This document shows positions 20,056 to 28,907 of a stretch of 64,000 nt of DNA, piece by piece. Position 1 is the first letter of the stretch, and each line of letters begins with the position of its first letter. This DNA is from GCA-2746605 sp963704835. GTDB taxonomy: Bacteria > Bacteroidota > Ignavibacteria > Ignavibacteriales > Melioribacteraceae. The notes below the pieces were generated by a model. That model worked only from the letters and a program-made list of their open reading frames with translations. It ran no database searches and was not told the DNA's origin. The translations under genes and the position numbers were made by a program. The stretch is taken from the NCBI GenBank assembly GCA_963704835.1, contig CAVPHW010000003.1, positions 458,860 through 522,859 of the forward strand, read 5' to 3'.

Positions 20056-21627
20056 ATGAAAAAGTATAAAATACTTTGGGTTGATGACGAAATTGAAATG
20101 TTAAGGTCTCATATTTTATTTTTGAGAGAGAAAGGGTACGATGTTTTTACCGTGACAAATGGAAAAGATGCAATCTCAGAAGTAAAAAACCATGAATATG
20201 ATTTGATTTTTCTTGATGAGATGATGACCGGAATGGGAGGATTAGAAACTTTATCGGTTATTAAGGAAATCAATCCAAATATTCCTGTAGTAATGGTTAC
20301 CAAAAGCGAAGAAGAATCTTTAATGAATGATGCAATTGGAAGTAAAATTACTGATTACTTAATTAAATCAGTTGTTCCTTCTCAAATATTAATGGTCTGC
20401 AAAAAAATATTGGATGGTAAAAAAATATCAGGTGAATATGTAACAAAAGATTATTTGGCAGATTTTGGTAGTATCTCTAATAGATTATTGGGTGATGTGG
20501 ATTTTGATGATTGGATTGATATTAATCTAAAAATGGTTAATTGGGATATTGAGCTTGATGGGCACAGAGAAATTGACTTGCAACAAACATTATCAGAGCA
20601 AAAGAAGGAGTGTAACCAGGAGTTCTCTAAATTTATTGAAAAGAATTATGAAACATGGATTCATAATAAAGGGGGAGAAGATGTTCCACTTTTGACAACG
20701 GATATAGTTGAACAATTTGTTGTACCTCATTTAGAAAGTGCTGAAGGTCCAGTATTTCTATTTGTACTTGATTGTCTCAGGCTTGATCAATGGCTGCTTA
20801 TGGAAAAACATCTGCTTAATTATTTTTCCATAGAGAAAGATTATTATTATTCAATTCTTCCAACAGCAACCCCATATGCAAGAAATTCGTTGTTCAGTGG
20901 ATTGTATCCCTCAGAAATTGAAAAATATTATCCAGATTTGTGGCAGGATAATAAGGAAGATGAGAGAAGCCAGAATAAGTATGAAAAAGAATTACTTCAG
21001 TTATTATTGGATAGAAAAAAAATTAAGTTAGATAATGAATTGAAGTATATGAAAATCATTGATCCTGATGTCGGAAGGTCCTTTGAGCAAAATATAGTAT
21101 CACATAAAAGAACTCACTTTATGGCTGTTGTTGTTAATTTTTTGGATATGTTGGTTCATGGAAGATCAGATTCAGAATTAATTAAAGAAATTGCACCAAA
21201 TGAGGCAGCTTTCAGGTCACTTACAAACAGTTGGTTTCAACACTCTTCACTTTTTGGGACCTTTAGAAATATTGCTGCCATGAATAAAGCTAAAATAATT
21301 GTAACTACTGATCATGGAAGTATTATTACGAGAAGAGCAACAAAAGTGCTTGCTGATAGAGAGACCTCCAAAAATTTGAGATTTAAATTTGGCAAAAATT
21401 TAAAGGTAGATCCCAAACACGCTATTCAGATAAATGATCCATCAAAATATAAACTTCCTAAACATGGAGTAACTACCAATTATATTATTTCTAAAGAAGA
21501 TTATTATTTTATTTATCCAACTGACTATCACAAATATTTAAACTATTATAAAGATACTTTTCAGCATGGTGGAATTTCCATGGAAGAAATGATTCTACCT
21601 GTTATTACAATGGAGAGTAAACAATAA
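20056..21627 (+). CDS. porX: PorX-like response regulator with PglZ phosphatase domain
   Basis: A 523-residue protein. The N-terminal receiver domain has the acidic pair Asp10-Asp11, phospho-acceptor Asp54 (LIFLDEMM) and Lys83 (VMVTKSEE). The C-terminal two-thirds is a PglZ/alkaline-phosphatase-superfamily domain with the metal sites FVLDCLRLDQW near residue 240 and VTTDHGSII near 418. This architecture is PorX, which with sensor PorY controls type IX secretion and hydrolyses nucleotide linkages. An RBS (GAAAGGA) precedes the ATG. Its place directly after sprA supports the role. No porY is seen in the window. Confidence 0.87.
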   Translation: MKKYKILWVDDEIEMLRSHILFLREKGYDVFTVTNGKDAISEVKNHEYDLIFLDEMMTGMGGLETLSVIKEINPNIPVVMVTKSEEESLMNDAIGSKITDYLIKSVVPSQILMVCKKILDGKKISGEYVTKDYLADFGSISNRLLGDVDFDDWIDINLKMVNWDIELDGHREIDLQQTLSEQKKECNQEFSKFIEKNYETWIHNKGGEDVPLLTTDIVEQFVVPHLESAEGPVFLFVLDCLRLDQWLLMEKHLLNYFSIEKDYYYSILPTATPYARNSLFSGLYPSEIEKYYPDLWQDNKEDERSQNKYEKELLQLLLDRKKIKLDNELKYMKIIDPDVGRSFEQNIVSHKRTHFMAVVVNFLDMLVHGRSDSELIKEIAPNEAAFRSLTNSWFQHSSLFGTFRNIAAMNKAKIIVTTDHGSIITRRATKVLADRETSKNLRFKFGKNLKVDPKHAIQINDPSKYKLPKHGVTTNYIISKEDYYFIYPTDYHKYLNYYKDTFQHGGISMEEMILPVITMESKQ

Positions 21628-22054
21628 TTGGAATTACCACATCATCAAAAATTGGTTTCTCTTACTGAGACAAAAACTATTGCAGCAAAAATTGCAAATC
21701 ATTTAAAAGTTGGTGATATTGTTGCACTTGAGGGAAATCTTGGCAGTGGTAAAACTACTTTAGTAAAAAATATTTGTCAAAATTTTAATATTAATAATGT
21801 AAATAGTCCTTCCTTTTCAATTGTAAATGAATATGAAGGTATTCATAAAATATACCATTTCGATTTTTACAGAATAAAAAAAATAGAAGAGCTATATGAT
21901 CTTGGTTTTGATGATTACCTAAATGATGAAAGTATAGTTTTTATTGAATGGGCAGATTCATTTGGAGAAATTCTTCCTAAAAATTATATTAAGAATAAAT
22001 CTGAAATTATTTGATGATGGTGAAAGAGAAATTACGATTAGAAAGGTTAATTAA
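21628..22054 (+). CDS. tsaE: TsaE, tRNA t6A-modification ATPase, C-terminus frameshifted
   Basis: The protein has Walker A GNLGSGKTTLVKN near residue 37 and the family motifs SPSFSIVNEY and HFDFYRI, then FIEWAD. The start is a TTG one base after the porX stop. The open frame ends at a TGA (22012-22014) before the usual C-terminal strands. These are present in another frame as LFDDGEREITIRKVN with stop at 22052. Removing one A near 21991-22000 restores about 142 residues, the normal TsaE length. TsaE works with TsaB and TsaD in making threonylcarbamoyl-adenosine on tRNA. tsaB follows immediately. Confidence 0.85.
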
Positions 22055-22055
22055 T

Positions 22056-22709
22056 ATGGATCAAAAAACAATTCTTTCTATTGAAACTTCCAATGAACTT
22101 TGCAGCGTTGCTCTAAATTTTTCTGAGAATAGTTATGATGAAAGAACTATTCATATTAAACGCGTTCATTCCGAAAGGTTAATCCCAAGCATTAATGAAC
22201 TTTTGCTAGCAAATAATTTAACAACCAAAGATATTACTTATATTGCAGTTTCAATAGGTCCAGGTTCGTTTACCGGGTTAAGAATTGGTCTCACAGCCGC
22301 AAAAGGGATCGCATTTGCATCCCAAATCCCAATTGTTCCAGTGCCAACATTTGGTGCTTTAAGCCTGGAAATTGGCAAATATTTAACATCTGGAAATAAA
22401 TTTTGTATAGTTAATAATGCTAACATAGATGAATGCTATTTTGCAAAATATAAAATTGAAAATGAAAAAGTAATTGAAATTACTAAACCTTCCTTGGAGT
22501 TAAAATCTGAATTAGAAAATTTAATCACCCAAGATTATTTAATTTTTGGTAACTTAAAGGGAAAAGAAGGGATTAGATTTATCGGTTCACCGAGAGCTAC
22601 AAGCATTGCAAAATGGGCTTATTTATTTGGTGAAGATTTATTAACTTTTGATTATGATTATTTGGAACCCAATTATTTAAAAGATTTTAAGGTTAAAAAA
22701 GCAAAATGA
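22056..22709 (+). CDS. tsaB: TsaB, partner of TsaD in t6A tRNA modification
   Basis: A 217-residue protein from the ATG at 22056; the longer open frame upstream is the tail of tsaE in another frame. It begins TILSIETSNELCSVAL and has SIGPGSFTGLRIGL near residue 65, the signatures of the TsaB (YeaZ) ASKHA fold. TsaB lacks catalytic metal residues and serves as the dimer scaffold for TsaD. The start is one base after the restored tsaE stop, and the stop overlaps the next gene by 4 nt (ATGA), showing a tight operon. tsaD is not in the window. Confidence 0.9.
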   Translation: MDQKTILSIETSNELCSVALNFSENSYDERTIHIKRVHSERLIPSINELLLANNLTTKDITYIAVSIGPGSFTGLRIGLTAAKGIAFASQIPIVPVPTFGALSLEIGKYLTSGNKFCIVNNANIDECYFAKYKIENEKVIEITKPSLELKSELENLITQDYLIFGNLKGKEGIRFIGSPRATSIAKWAYLFGEDLLTFDYDYLEPNYLKDFKVKKAK

Positions 22710-23425
22710 AAAAAAATATATTATTGTTATTCTTTGGTCTCAACTTTATTTTATTTGCACAATTTAGTCAACCAAAAATTTCAACATTGCAGCCAGTGTT
22801 TGATTTTGGAGATATTCAAGAGGGAAGCACAGTTACTCATAACTTTGAAATTTACAACAAGGGAGGCGATCTCCTCAAAATTGAAAAAGTAAAAGCTTCA
22901 TGCGGTTGTACTGCTGCAATTCCTACCAAAACAGAATTAGGTCCAAATGAATCGACTAAAATTGAAGTTAAGTTTAATTCTGCTCGTAGAGTTGGTAAAC
23001 AAAAGAAATATGTATATATCTTTAGTAACGATCCGGAAACTCCACAGTTAAGATTAGAGTTTACCGCGAACGTTCTATCTGCTTTAGAAAAGGCAAAGTC
23101 TGATCAACCTTCTATAAAATTATCCAAGTACAATCATAATTTTGGTAATATTAAAGAAGGCCAAATATATGATGCAATAGTTAAAGTTACTAATTCGGGT
23201 AGTGGTAATTTGGAGATTAAAAATATCAAATCATCCTGTGGATGTACAGCAGTTTTGATGGACGATAAAATATTAAGTCCAAATGAAACAAGTGAATTGA
23301 AAGTTGAGTTTAATTCAAAAAACCTTTCTGGTCAAATTACAAGAACAATTACGCTCTTTTCAAATGATCCTAAAAATCCGACCAGTCTTTTAACATTGAT
23401 AGCTAATATTGAAGGAAATAAATAA
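22706..23425 (+). CDS. Exported DUF1573 protein with two ASPM/SPD-2/Hydin-like repeats
   Basis: A 239-residue protein with a signal peptide (MKKNILLLFFGLNFILFAQ) and two tandem DUF1573 repeats. Each repeat has the pattern FDFGDIQEG or FNFGNIKEG, then SSCGCTA or ASCGCTA, then FNS and SNDP. The paired Cys-Gly-Cys motifs are strictly repeated. DUF1573 proteins are abundant secreted or periplasmic Ig-like proteins of Bacteroidota; function unknown. The gene overlaps tsaB by 4 nt and accD by 1 nt. Confidence 0.86.
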   Translation: MKKNILLLFFGLNFILFAQFSQPKISTLQPVFDFGDIQEGSTVTHNFEIYNKGGDLLKIEKVKASCGCTAAIPTKTELGPNESTKIEVKFNSARRVGKQKKYVYIFSNDPETPQLRLEFTANVLSALEKAKSDQPSIKLSKYNHNFGNIKEGQIYDAIVKVTNSGSGNLEIKNIKSSCGCTAVLMDDKILSPNETSELKVEFNSKNLSGQITRTITLFSNDPKNPTSLLTLIANIEGNK

Positions 23426-24264
23426 TGGGATGGTTTAAAAGATCAAAACAGAATATTTCACCTGAAAGCATTAAATCTGATATGCCTGATGGGCAATGGA
23501 CCAAATGTGATAAGTGTGGGGAAATTATTTATTCTCGACAATTAGAGATAAACGCTTGGGTTTGTATTAAGTGCCAACATCATTTTAGAATTGGAAGTGA
23601 TGAATATATTGCACTTTTGTTTGATAAAAATTCTTTCAAAGAGTTAGATAAAAAAATGAAATCTGCTGATCCATTGCATTTTGAGGATACAAAGAAATAC
23701 AAGGATAGAATAAAAGAAAGTATTAAAAAAACCGGATTGAATGATGCTGTTAAAACCGGAACTGGCATAATTAACGGTCAAAAAGTTAGTTTTGCTTGTA
23801 TGGATTTTAAGTTTATTGGCGGAAGTATGGGTTCAGTTGTTGGTGAAAAAATTGCTAGAGCAATTGACAAAGCTTACGAAAATAAAATCCCGATGATTAT
23901 CATTTCTCAAAGTGGTGGTGCAAGAATGATGGAAGGAGCGCTTTCACTAATGCAAATGGCCAAAACAAGCAGTAGATTGGCGAGATTATCAGATGCCGGA
24001 CTTCCTTATATTTCAGTTCTAGCTGATCCAACAACTGGTGGAACTACTGCAAGTTATGCAATGTTGGGCGATGTAATTATTGCTGAACCAAATGCGCTAA
24101 TTGGCTTTGCCGGTCCGCGCGTTATTAAGCAAACCATTGGAAGAGATTTGCCAAAAGGATTTCAAAGATCGGAATTTCTTTTAGATAACGGGTTTGTTGA
24201 TGTTATTGTTCCTAGAAAAGAATTAAAACAAAAGCTGACAGATTTGCTAAAGTATATGACTTAG
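23425..24264 (+). CDS. accD: Acetyl-CoA carboxylase carboxyltransferase beta subunit
   Basis: A 279-residue protein of standard AccD length. The N-terminal zinc ribbon is CDKCGEIIY...CIKCQHHF (residues about 28-55), diagnostic of the bacterial beta subunit. The crotonase-fold domain follows with FMDFKFIGGSMGSVVGEK, SQSGGARMMEGALSLMQMAK and PTTGGTTASYA. It transfers CO2 from carboxybiotin to acetyl-CoA for fatty-acid synthesis. accA is not nearby. The gene ends the plus-strand operon that begins at tsaE; birA, which loads biotin on this complex's carrier, is encoded 1.2 kb away on the opposite strand. Confidence 0.95.
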   Translation: MGWFKRSKQNISPESIKSDMPDGQWTKCDKCGEIIYSRQLEINAWVCIKCQHHFRIGSDEYIALLFDKNSFKELDKKMKSADPLHFEDTKKYKDRIKESIKKTGLNDAVKTGTGIINGQKVSFACMDFKFIGGSMGSVVGEKIARAIDKAYENKIPMIIISQSGGARMMEGALSLMQMAKTSSRLARLSDAGLPYISVLADPTTGGTTASYAMLGDVIIAEPNALIGFAGPRVIKQTIGRDLPKGFQRSEFLLDNGFVDVIVPRKELKQKLTDLLKYMT

Positions 24265-24283
24265 TTTTTGGGTTAAGCTCAAA

Positions 24284-24313
24284 TATTATTTTTTGTGCGT
24301 TAAAAAAATAATA
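24284..24313 (+). terminator. AT-rich bidirectional terminator candidate between accD and nifS
   Basis: Perfect 11-bp inverted repeat, TATTATTTTTT and AAAAAATAATA, separated by 8 nt, placed between two convergent genes. It has T-runs in both directions but little GC in the stem, so strength is uncertain. Confidence 0.45.
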
Positions 24314-24324
24314 ACAGTTGGTTT

Positions 24325-25467
24325 CTAGATTAACATTTTTTTCATCATTTCTTGAAAAATGGTAAAAGTATAATCAAGTTCTTCAAAAGTATTTTCTGCG
24401 GAAAATGAAAATCTCACCGTTCCATTTGCATAATCAATTGTTTTTCCACCAGCTAAAATAACATGAGATGGTTTTATTGTTCCAGAAGCACATGCGGATC
24501 CAGACGAAGCAGCAATTTTATTAATATCTAAATACATCAACATGGCTGCTGAATCATTTTTATATAATTCTGGGTTTAATGTTATACTTAGTATGTAAGG
24601 AGAACAATTATCACCACCATTAATAAATACCTTACTATTTCCGAGGTCACTTAATTTTTCAATAAGATAATTCTTTAGTGCACTTACTTTTTCATAATTT
24701 ATTAACATTTCTTCAGATGCGATTTTTATTGCTTCAGCAAATCCTACGATAGCTGCAACATTCTCAGTCCCAGCTCTTCTGTTTCTTTCCTGACCTCCAC
24801 CTAAAATAAATGAATCCATTGGAGTTCCACTTTTTATATATGCAAAACCAATACCTTTTGGACCCTTAAGTTTATGAGCAGATGCAGAAAGTGCATGAAT
24901 TCCTAAATCATTTATATTAACGTTTATTTTCCCAAGGCTTTGAACAGCATCAGAGTGGATGAAAACATTTTTACTTTTTATTAACGATAAATCAAAAATA
25001 TTTCCTATTTCATTATTAACATGCATTATAGAAATAAGCGAAGTAGTATCACTTACATTCCTATTAATATTTTCGATTGATGGAGCAAAATCATGTCCAA
25101 CATCAATATAATTTATTACGAAACCTTCTTTTTCTAAATTTTTATATGTGTGCAACACTCCAGGATGTTCTGACTTTGAAGTTATTAAATGATTCCTGTT
25201 CGATTCCTTAAACTCAGATTTTGCTATACCATTAATAATAAAGTTATTCGACTCTGTACCACCACTAGTAAAATAAATTTCACTTGGTTCGGCACCAATA
25301 AATTTTGCAATTACCTCTCTTGATTCTTCAATAGCAACCCTTGCCTTTCTTCCTAATAAATGGATAGCCGAAGCATTTCCATATTCATCCTTAAAGAAAG
25401 GAAGCATTTTCTCCAATACTCTTGGGTGAAGTTTTGTTGTTGCTGCATTATCTAAATAGACGTACAT
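24325..25467 (-). CDS. Cysteine desulfurase, IscS/NifS family
   Basis: A 380-residue PLP enzyme. The PLP lysine is in SASAHKLKGPKGIGF, the N-terminal signature is YLDNAATTKLHP, and the mobile-loop active Cys lies in SSGSACASG near residue 325. It removes sulfur from cysteine as persulfide for Fe-S clusters or tRNA thiolation. The active-site loop context (SACASG) matches group I IscS/NifS rather than SufS. It lies 25 nt after birA on the same strand, likely one transcript. No iscU follows, so the partner is encoded elsewhere. Confidence 0.9.
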   Translation of the reverse strand: MYVYLDNAATTKLHPRVLEKMLPFFKDEYGNASAIHLLGRKARVAIEESREVIAKFIGAEPSEIYFTSGGTESNNFIINGIAKSEFKESNRNHLITSKSEHPGVLHTYKNLEKEGFVINYIDVGHDFAPSIENINRNVSDTTSLISIMHVNNEIGNIFDLSLIKSKNVFIHSDAVQSLGKINVNINDLGIHALSASAHKLKGPKGIGFAYIKSGTPMDSFILGGGQERNRRAGTENVAAIVGFAEAIKIASEEMLINYEKVSALKNYLIEKLSDLGNSKVFINGGDNCSPYILSITLNPELYKNDSAAMLMYLDINKIAASSGSACASGTIKPSHVILAGGKTIDYANGTVRFSFSAENTFEELDYTFTIFQEMMKKMLI

Positions 25468-25492
25468 AAACTCTTATCCTAATTCGACTTCC

Positions 25493-26242
25493 TTAATTAA
25501 TAATTTTTTCTAATTTATCACCAATTTTTAAGATCATAAATCCGTTAGCATCAATGTCATAAAAAATACCGTGCTTAATTTGGTCGTTGTCTTCAATTTT
25601 TACCGATGCTCCAATCTTACTGCAATTATCTCTCCATTCGTCCAATATTCGCTTAGGGCTGGATTTCATCTCAGCCAATAAGCCTTCAAAGTTATTTAGC
25701 ACTTCGCTAAGTAACCTTTCTCGGGATATTTCTTTTCTTGCCTCAAAACGGATAGAAGTCGGTTTAATTTTATACTCTTCCTCAAACTTTCTTTGATTCA
25801 CGTTAATACCAATCCCAATAACTAAAGAGTCTAATGTTGAACCGCTGGATGTTGATTCCAGCAAAATTCCACATACTTTTTTATTTTTGATTAAAACATC
25901 ATTTGGCCATTTTAAATCCGTCTTGAGCTGGAATAAATTTTCAATTGAATTTGCAACGGCAAGTGATGCAGCAAGGTTTATATGATTAGGATTGAATTTA
26001 TTTAATTTTTCATTTAGCAGAATAGAAAATGTAAGGTTTTCAGATTTTGAACTATACCATTTCCTATTCAGTCTTCCTTTCCCCGATGCTTGAAATTCAC
26101 TTAGCAATGTTGTTCCATTTGCAAGATTTTTACTTTCTTTCAATAAGTATGAATTGGTGGAATCAACCTCTTCGCTATAAAGAAAGGTTCTCCCAATAAA
26201 CTCAGTTTCAAGTTTAATATCAAATTCCTCAAGGTTAAACAT
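25493..26242 (-). CDS. birA: Biotin-[acetyl-CoA-carboxylase] ligase
   Basis: A protein of 249 residues. I chose the ATG at 26242 because GGAGG lies 5 nt before it; an in-frame ATG 7 codons upstream would place that sequence inside the gene. Motifs are STNSYLL, SGKGRLNRKW (biotin/AMP loop), LKWPNDVLI (catalytic Lys) and GIGINVNQ. There is no N-terminal DNA-binding domain, so it is a ligase without the E. coli-type repressor function. It activates biotin and attaches it to carboxylase carriers. Confidence 0.92.
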   Translation of the reverse strand: MFNLEEFDIKLETEFIGRTFLYSEEVDSTNSYLLKESKNLANGTTLLSEFQASGKGRLNRKWYSSKSENLTFSILLNEKLNKFNPNHINLAASLAVANSIENLFQLKTDLKWPNDVLIKNKKVCGILLESTSSGSTLDSLVIGIGINVNQRKFEEEYKIKPTSIRFEARKEISRERLLSEVLNNFEGLLAEMKSSPKRILDEWRDNCSKIGASVKIEDNDQIKHGIFYDIDANGFMILKIGDKLEKIIN

Positions 26243-26257
26243 AACTCCTCCAAAATA

Positions 26258-26325
26258 TGCCATAATGGCAAATGTTAGGTCAAAACAGACTATATTGCGC
26301 CAATATGACTAAAAAAAGTCAATAT
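26258..26325. promoter_or_regulatory. Cluster of short dyads in the birA/hsp20 divergent region
   Basis: Three perfect inverted repeats sit close together: TGCCAT-A-ATGGCA at 26258-26270, ATATTG-CGC-CAATAT at 26292-26306, and TGACT-AAAAAA-AGTCA at 26306-26321. ATGGCAAA also recurs at 26265 and 26324. They lie in the 220 nt between birA and the small heat-shock gene, where both promoters must be. No CIRCE element (TTAGCACTC) is present. A regulator-binding role is inferred. Confidence 0.4.
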
Positions 26326-26461
26326 GGCAAAATTTGAAAATTGGGCTTAAATCCATAAGCTGTTTATTTACAACATCTTATAAGAATTATTTATTTTGGC
26401 ACATCTGTTGCTTATTAAAGACAAAAATAAAGTTGAATGCAAATTTACAAGGAGAAAAAAC

Positions 26462-26896
26462 ATGACACTTTTAAGATTTGAACCCATAAGAGATTTTGAT
26501 CATTTAACAAACAGATTCCAAAGATTCTTTGATGAATTTCCAGGTTTGAATTATGTTGATAATAATACTTTTTCACCGAAGATTGATATTTCTGAAGATG
26601 AAAAAAATATATTGATCGAAGCTGAAATTCCTGGAGTTCCAAAGGAAAATTTAAAAATAACATTGCAAGATAACATTTTAACCATTGAAGGCGAAAAGAA
26701 AAAAGTTGTTGAACAAAAAGAAATAAATTTATTTAGAGAAGAAAGAACTTTCGGAATGTTTAAAAGAAGTTTTACACTTCCGGTTGAAGTTGATTCAGAA
26801 AAAGTTAATGCAAAATTCAATAATGGAATTTTAGAAATAACATTAAATAAATTGCTTCCAAAGCAAGCAAAAGAAAGAATTATTGAGCTTAACTAA
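26462..26896 (+). CDS. Small heat-shock protein Hsp20 (first copy)
   Basis: A 144-residue protein from the ATG at 26462, preceded by AAGGAG; the longer frame from a TTG at 26396 lacks an RBS. The alpha-crystallin domain runs from about residue 38 (SPKIDISEDEKNILIEAEIPG) to the end, with the signature PGVPKENLKI and the GxL-type NGILEITL motif. It binds unfolding proteins as an ATP-independent holdase. dnaK begins 49 nt downstream, so the two chaperones are probably made together. Confidence 0.92.
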   Translation: MTLLRFEPIRDFDHLTNRFQRFFDEFPGLNYVDNNTFSPKIDISEDEKNILIEAEIPGVPKENLKITLQDNILTIEGEKKKVVEQKEINLFREERTFGMFKRSFTLPVEVDSEKVNAKFNNGILEITLNKLLPKQAKERIIELN

Positions 26897-26945
26897 TTTT
26901 TAAGGGCAGCATAGTTTGTTGCCCAATTATAATAGGAGAAATAAA

Positions 26946-28877
26946 ATGGGAAAAATTATTGGAATAGATTTAGGAACTACAAACTCTTGCGTTGCCGTAA
27001 TGGAAGGAAACGAACCAGTTGTAATTCCAAATGCAGAAGGTGGTAGAACAACACCATCTGTTATTGGTTTTGCTAAAAATGGTGAGAGATTAATTGGTCA
27101 ACCTGCAAAGAGACAAGCTGTTACAAATCCGACAAACACTGTGTTTTCAGTCAAAAGGTTTATGGGAAGGAAATTCAATGAAGTTGGTAATGAAATGAAA
27201 GAAGTACCTTACCAAGTTGTTTCCGGTGATGGTGGATCGGCAAGAGTTAAGATTGAAGACAGAATATATTCTCCGCCAGAAATTAGTGCGATGATTCTAC
27301 AAAAAATGAAAAAAACCGCTGAAGATTATTTAGGACAAGAAGTCACAGAAGCTGTTATAACTGTTCCAGCTTATTTTAATGATGCACAAAGACAAGCAAC
27401 AAAAGATGCTGGAGAGATTGCTGGATTAACTGTAAAAAGAATTATAAATGAGCCAACTGCTGCAGCTTTATCTTATGGATTAGATAAAAAAAATAAAGAA
27501 CAACTCGTGGCAGTTTACGATTTGGGTGGCGGTACTTTTGATATTTCTATTTTGCAACTAGGTGATGGAATTTTCGAAGTTAAATCTACAAACGGTGATA
27601 CTCACTTAGGTGGTGATGATTTTGATCAAAGAATAATTGATTTCTTAGCCGATGAATTTCAGAAGCAAGAAGGAATTAATTTAAGAAAAGATCCGATGGC
27701 ATTGCAAAGACTAAGAGAAGGAGCTGAAAAAGCAAAAATAGAATTATCATCAACAACTCAATCGGATGTAAATTTACCTTTTATTACTGCAACTCAAGAC
27801 GGACCAAAGCATTTAAATATAACTATCTCAAGATCAAAGTTTGAACAATTAGTTGATGATTTAATTGATAGATCTGCTGGTCCATGTGAACAAGCTATTA
27901 AAGATGCCGGTGTTTCAGCTTCTCAAATTGATGAAGTAATTTTAGTTGGTGGATCAACTAGAGTGCCTAAAGTTCAAGAATTGGTAAAGAAAATTTTTGG
28001 AAAAGAACCACATAAAGGTGTTAATCCGGATGAAGTTGTTGCAATTGGTGCGGCAATACAAGGTGGAGTTTTAGCCGGTGATGTAAAAGATGTATTATTA
28101 CTTGATGTAACACCTCTATCACTTGGAATTGAAACTTTGGGCGGAGTAATGACAAAGCTTATTGAATCGAACACAACAATTCCAACTAAGAAAAGTGAAG
28201 TATTCTCAACTGCTGCTGATAATCAACCTTCAGTTGAAATTCATATAATTCAAGGTGAGCGATCAATGGCTGCCGATAACAGAACTCTAGGAAGATTTCA
28301 TCTAGATGGTATTCCACCTAGCCCAAGAGGAGTTCCACAGATTGAAGTTGTTTTTGACATTGATGCAAACGGTATAATGCATGTTTCTGCAAAAGATAAA
28401 GCAACCAGCAAAGAACAAAGTATTAGAATTACTTCTTCAAGTGGATTGAGTGATAAAGAAATAGAAGAAATGCGACAAAAAGCTAAAGAATATGCAGCTG
28501 AGGATAAAAAGAAAAAAGAGAGCGTTGAGGTTAGAAATAGTGCTGATAATTTAGTTTTTCAGACGAAGAAACAAATTGAGGAATTGAAGGATAAATTACC
28601 AGCTGATTCAAGGGCTAAACTGGAAGCTGAAATTACAAATGTGGAAGAGGCTTTAAAAACTAATAATTCAGATACAATTAAAGCTGCTACAGAAAAATTA
28701 AGTAAAGAATGGAATGATATAGCTCAAAAACTATATTCACAAGAAGGAGCTCAAGGGCAACCAGGTGAAGGACAAGATCCAAATGTTCAAGGAGAAGCTC
28801 AAGATCCATCAAAAGAGGCAAAAAAGGATGTTGAAGATGCTTCTTATGAAGTAGTAGATGATGAAGAAAAAAAATAA
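26946..28877 (+). CDS. dnaK: Chaperone DnaK (Hsp70)
   Basis: A 643-residue protein from the ATG at 26946 (RBS AGGAGAAAT). The ATPase domain has IGIDLGTTNSCVAV, the second Hsp70 signature (VYDLGGGTFDISIL) and the third (VILVGGSTRVPKVQ). The substrate domain contains TPLSLGIETLGGVMTKLI, and the lid ends in an acidic tail (EVVDDEEKK) as in typical bacterial DnaK. It folds proteins with DnaJ and GrpE, neither of which is adjacent. Instead it is flanked on both sides by Hsp20 genes. Confidence 0.97.
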   Translation: MGKIIGIDLGTTNSCVAVMEGNEPVVIPNAEGGRTTPSVIGFAKNGERLIGQPAKRQAVTNPTNTVFSVKRFMGRKFNEVGNEMKEVPYQVVSGDGGSARVKIEDRIYSPPEISAMILQKMKKTAEDYLGQEVTEAVITVPAYFNDAQRQATKDAGEIAGLTVKRIINEPTAAALSYGLDKKNKEQLVAVYDLGGGTFDISILQLGDGIFEVKSTNGDTHLGGDDFDQRIIDFLADEFQKQEGINLRKDPMALQRLREGAEKAKIELSSTTQSDVNLPFITATQDGPKHLNITISRSKFEQLVDDLIDRSAGPCEQAIKDAGVSASQIDEVILVGGSTRVPKVQELVKKIFGKEPHKGVNPDEVVAIGAAIQGGVLAGDVKDVLLLDVTPLSLGIETLGGVMTKLIESNTTIPTKKSEVFSTAADNQPSVEIHIIQGERSMAADNRTLGRFHLDGIPPSPRGVPQIEVVFDIDANGIMHVSAKDKATSKEQSIRITSSSGLSDKEIEEMRQKAKEYAAEDKKKKESVEVRNSADNLVFQTKKQIEELKDKLPADSRAKLEAEITNVEEALKTNNSDTIKAATEKLSKEWNDIAQKLYSQEGAQGQPGEGQDPNVQGEAQDPSKEAKKDVEDASYEVVDDEEKK

Positions 28878-28907
28878 AATTAAATATATAAAGTAGGAGA
28901 ATATACA

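Noticed and set aside
20056..23425. PglZ-based phage defence (BREX-like) system
   Set aside because: The PglZ domain is fused to a receiver domain as in PorX and sits after sprA; no BREX methylase, ATPase or other partner is nearby.
26242..26461. CIRCE (HrcA) element before the heat-shock operon
   Set aside because: No TTAGCACTC-type inverted repeat is present; the dyads seen are different.
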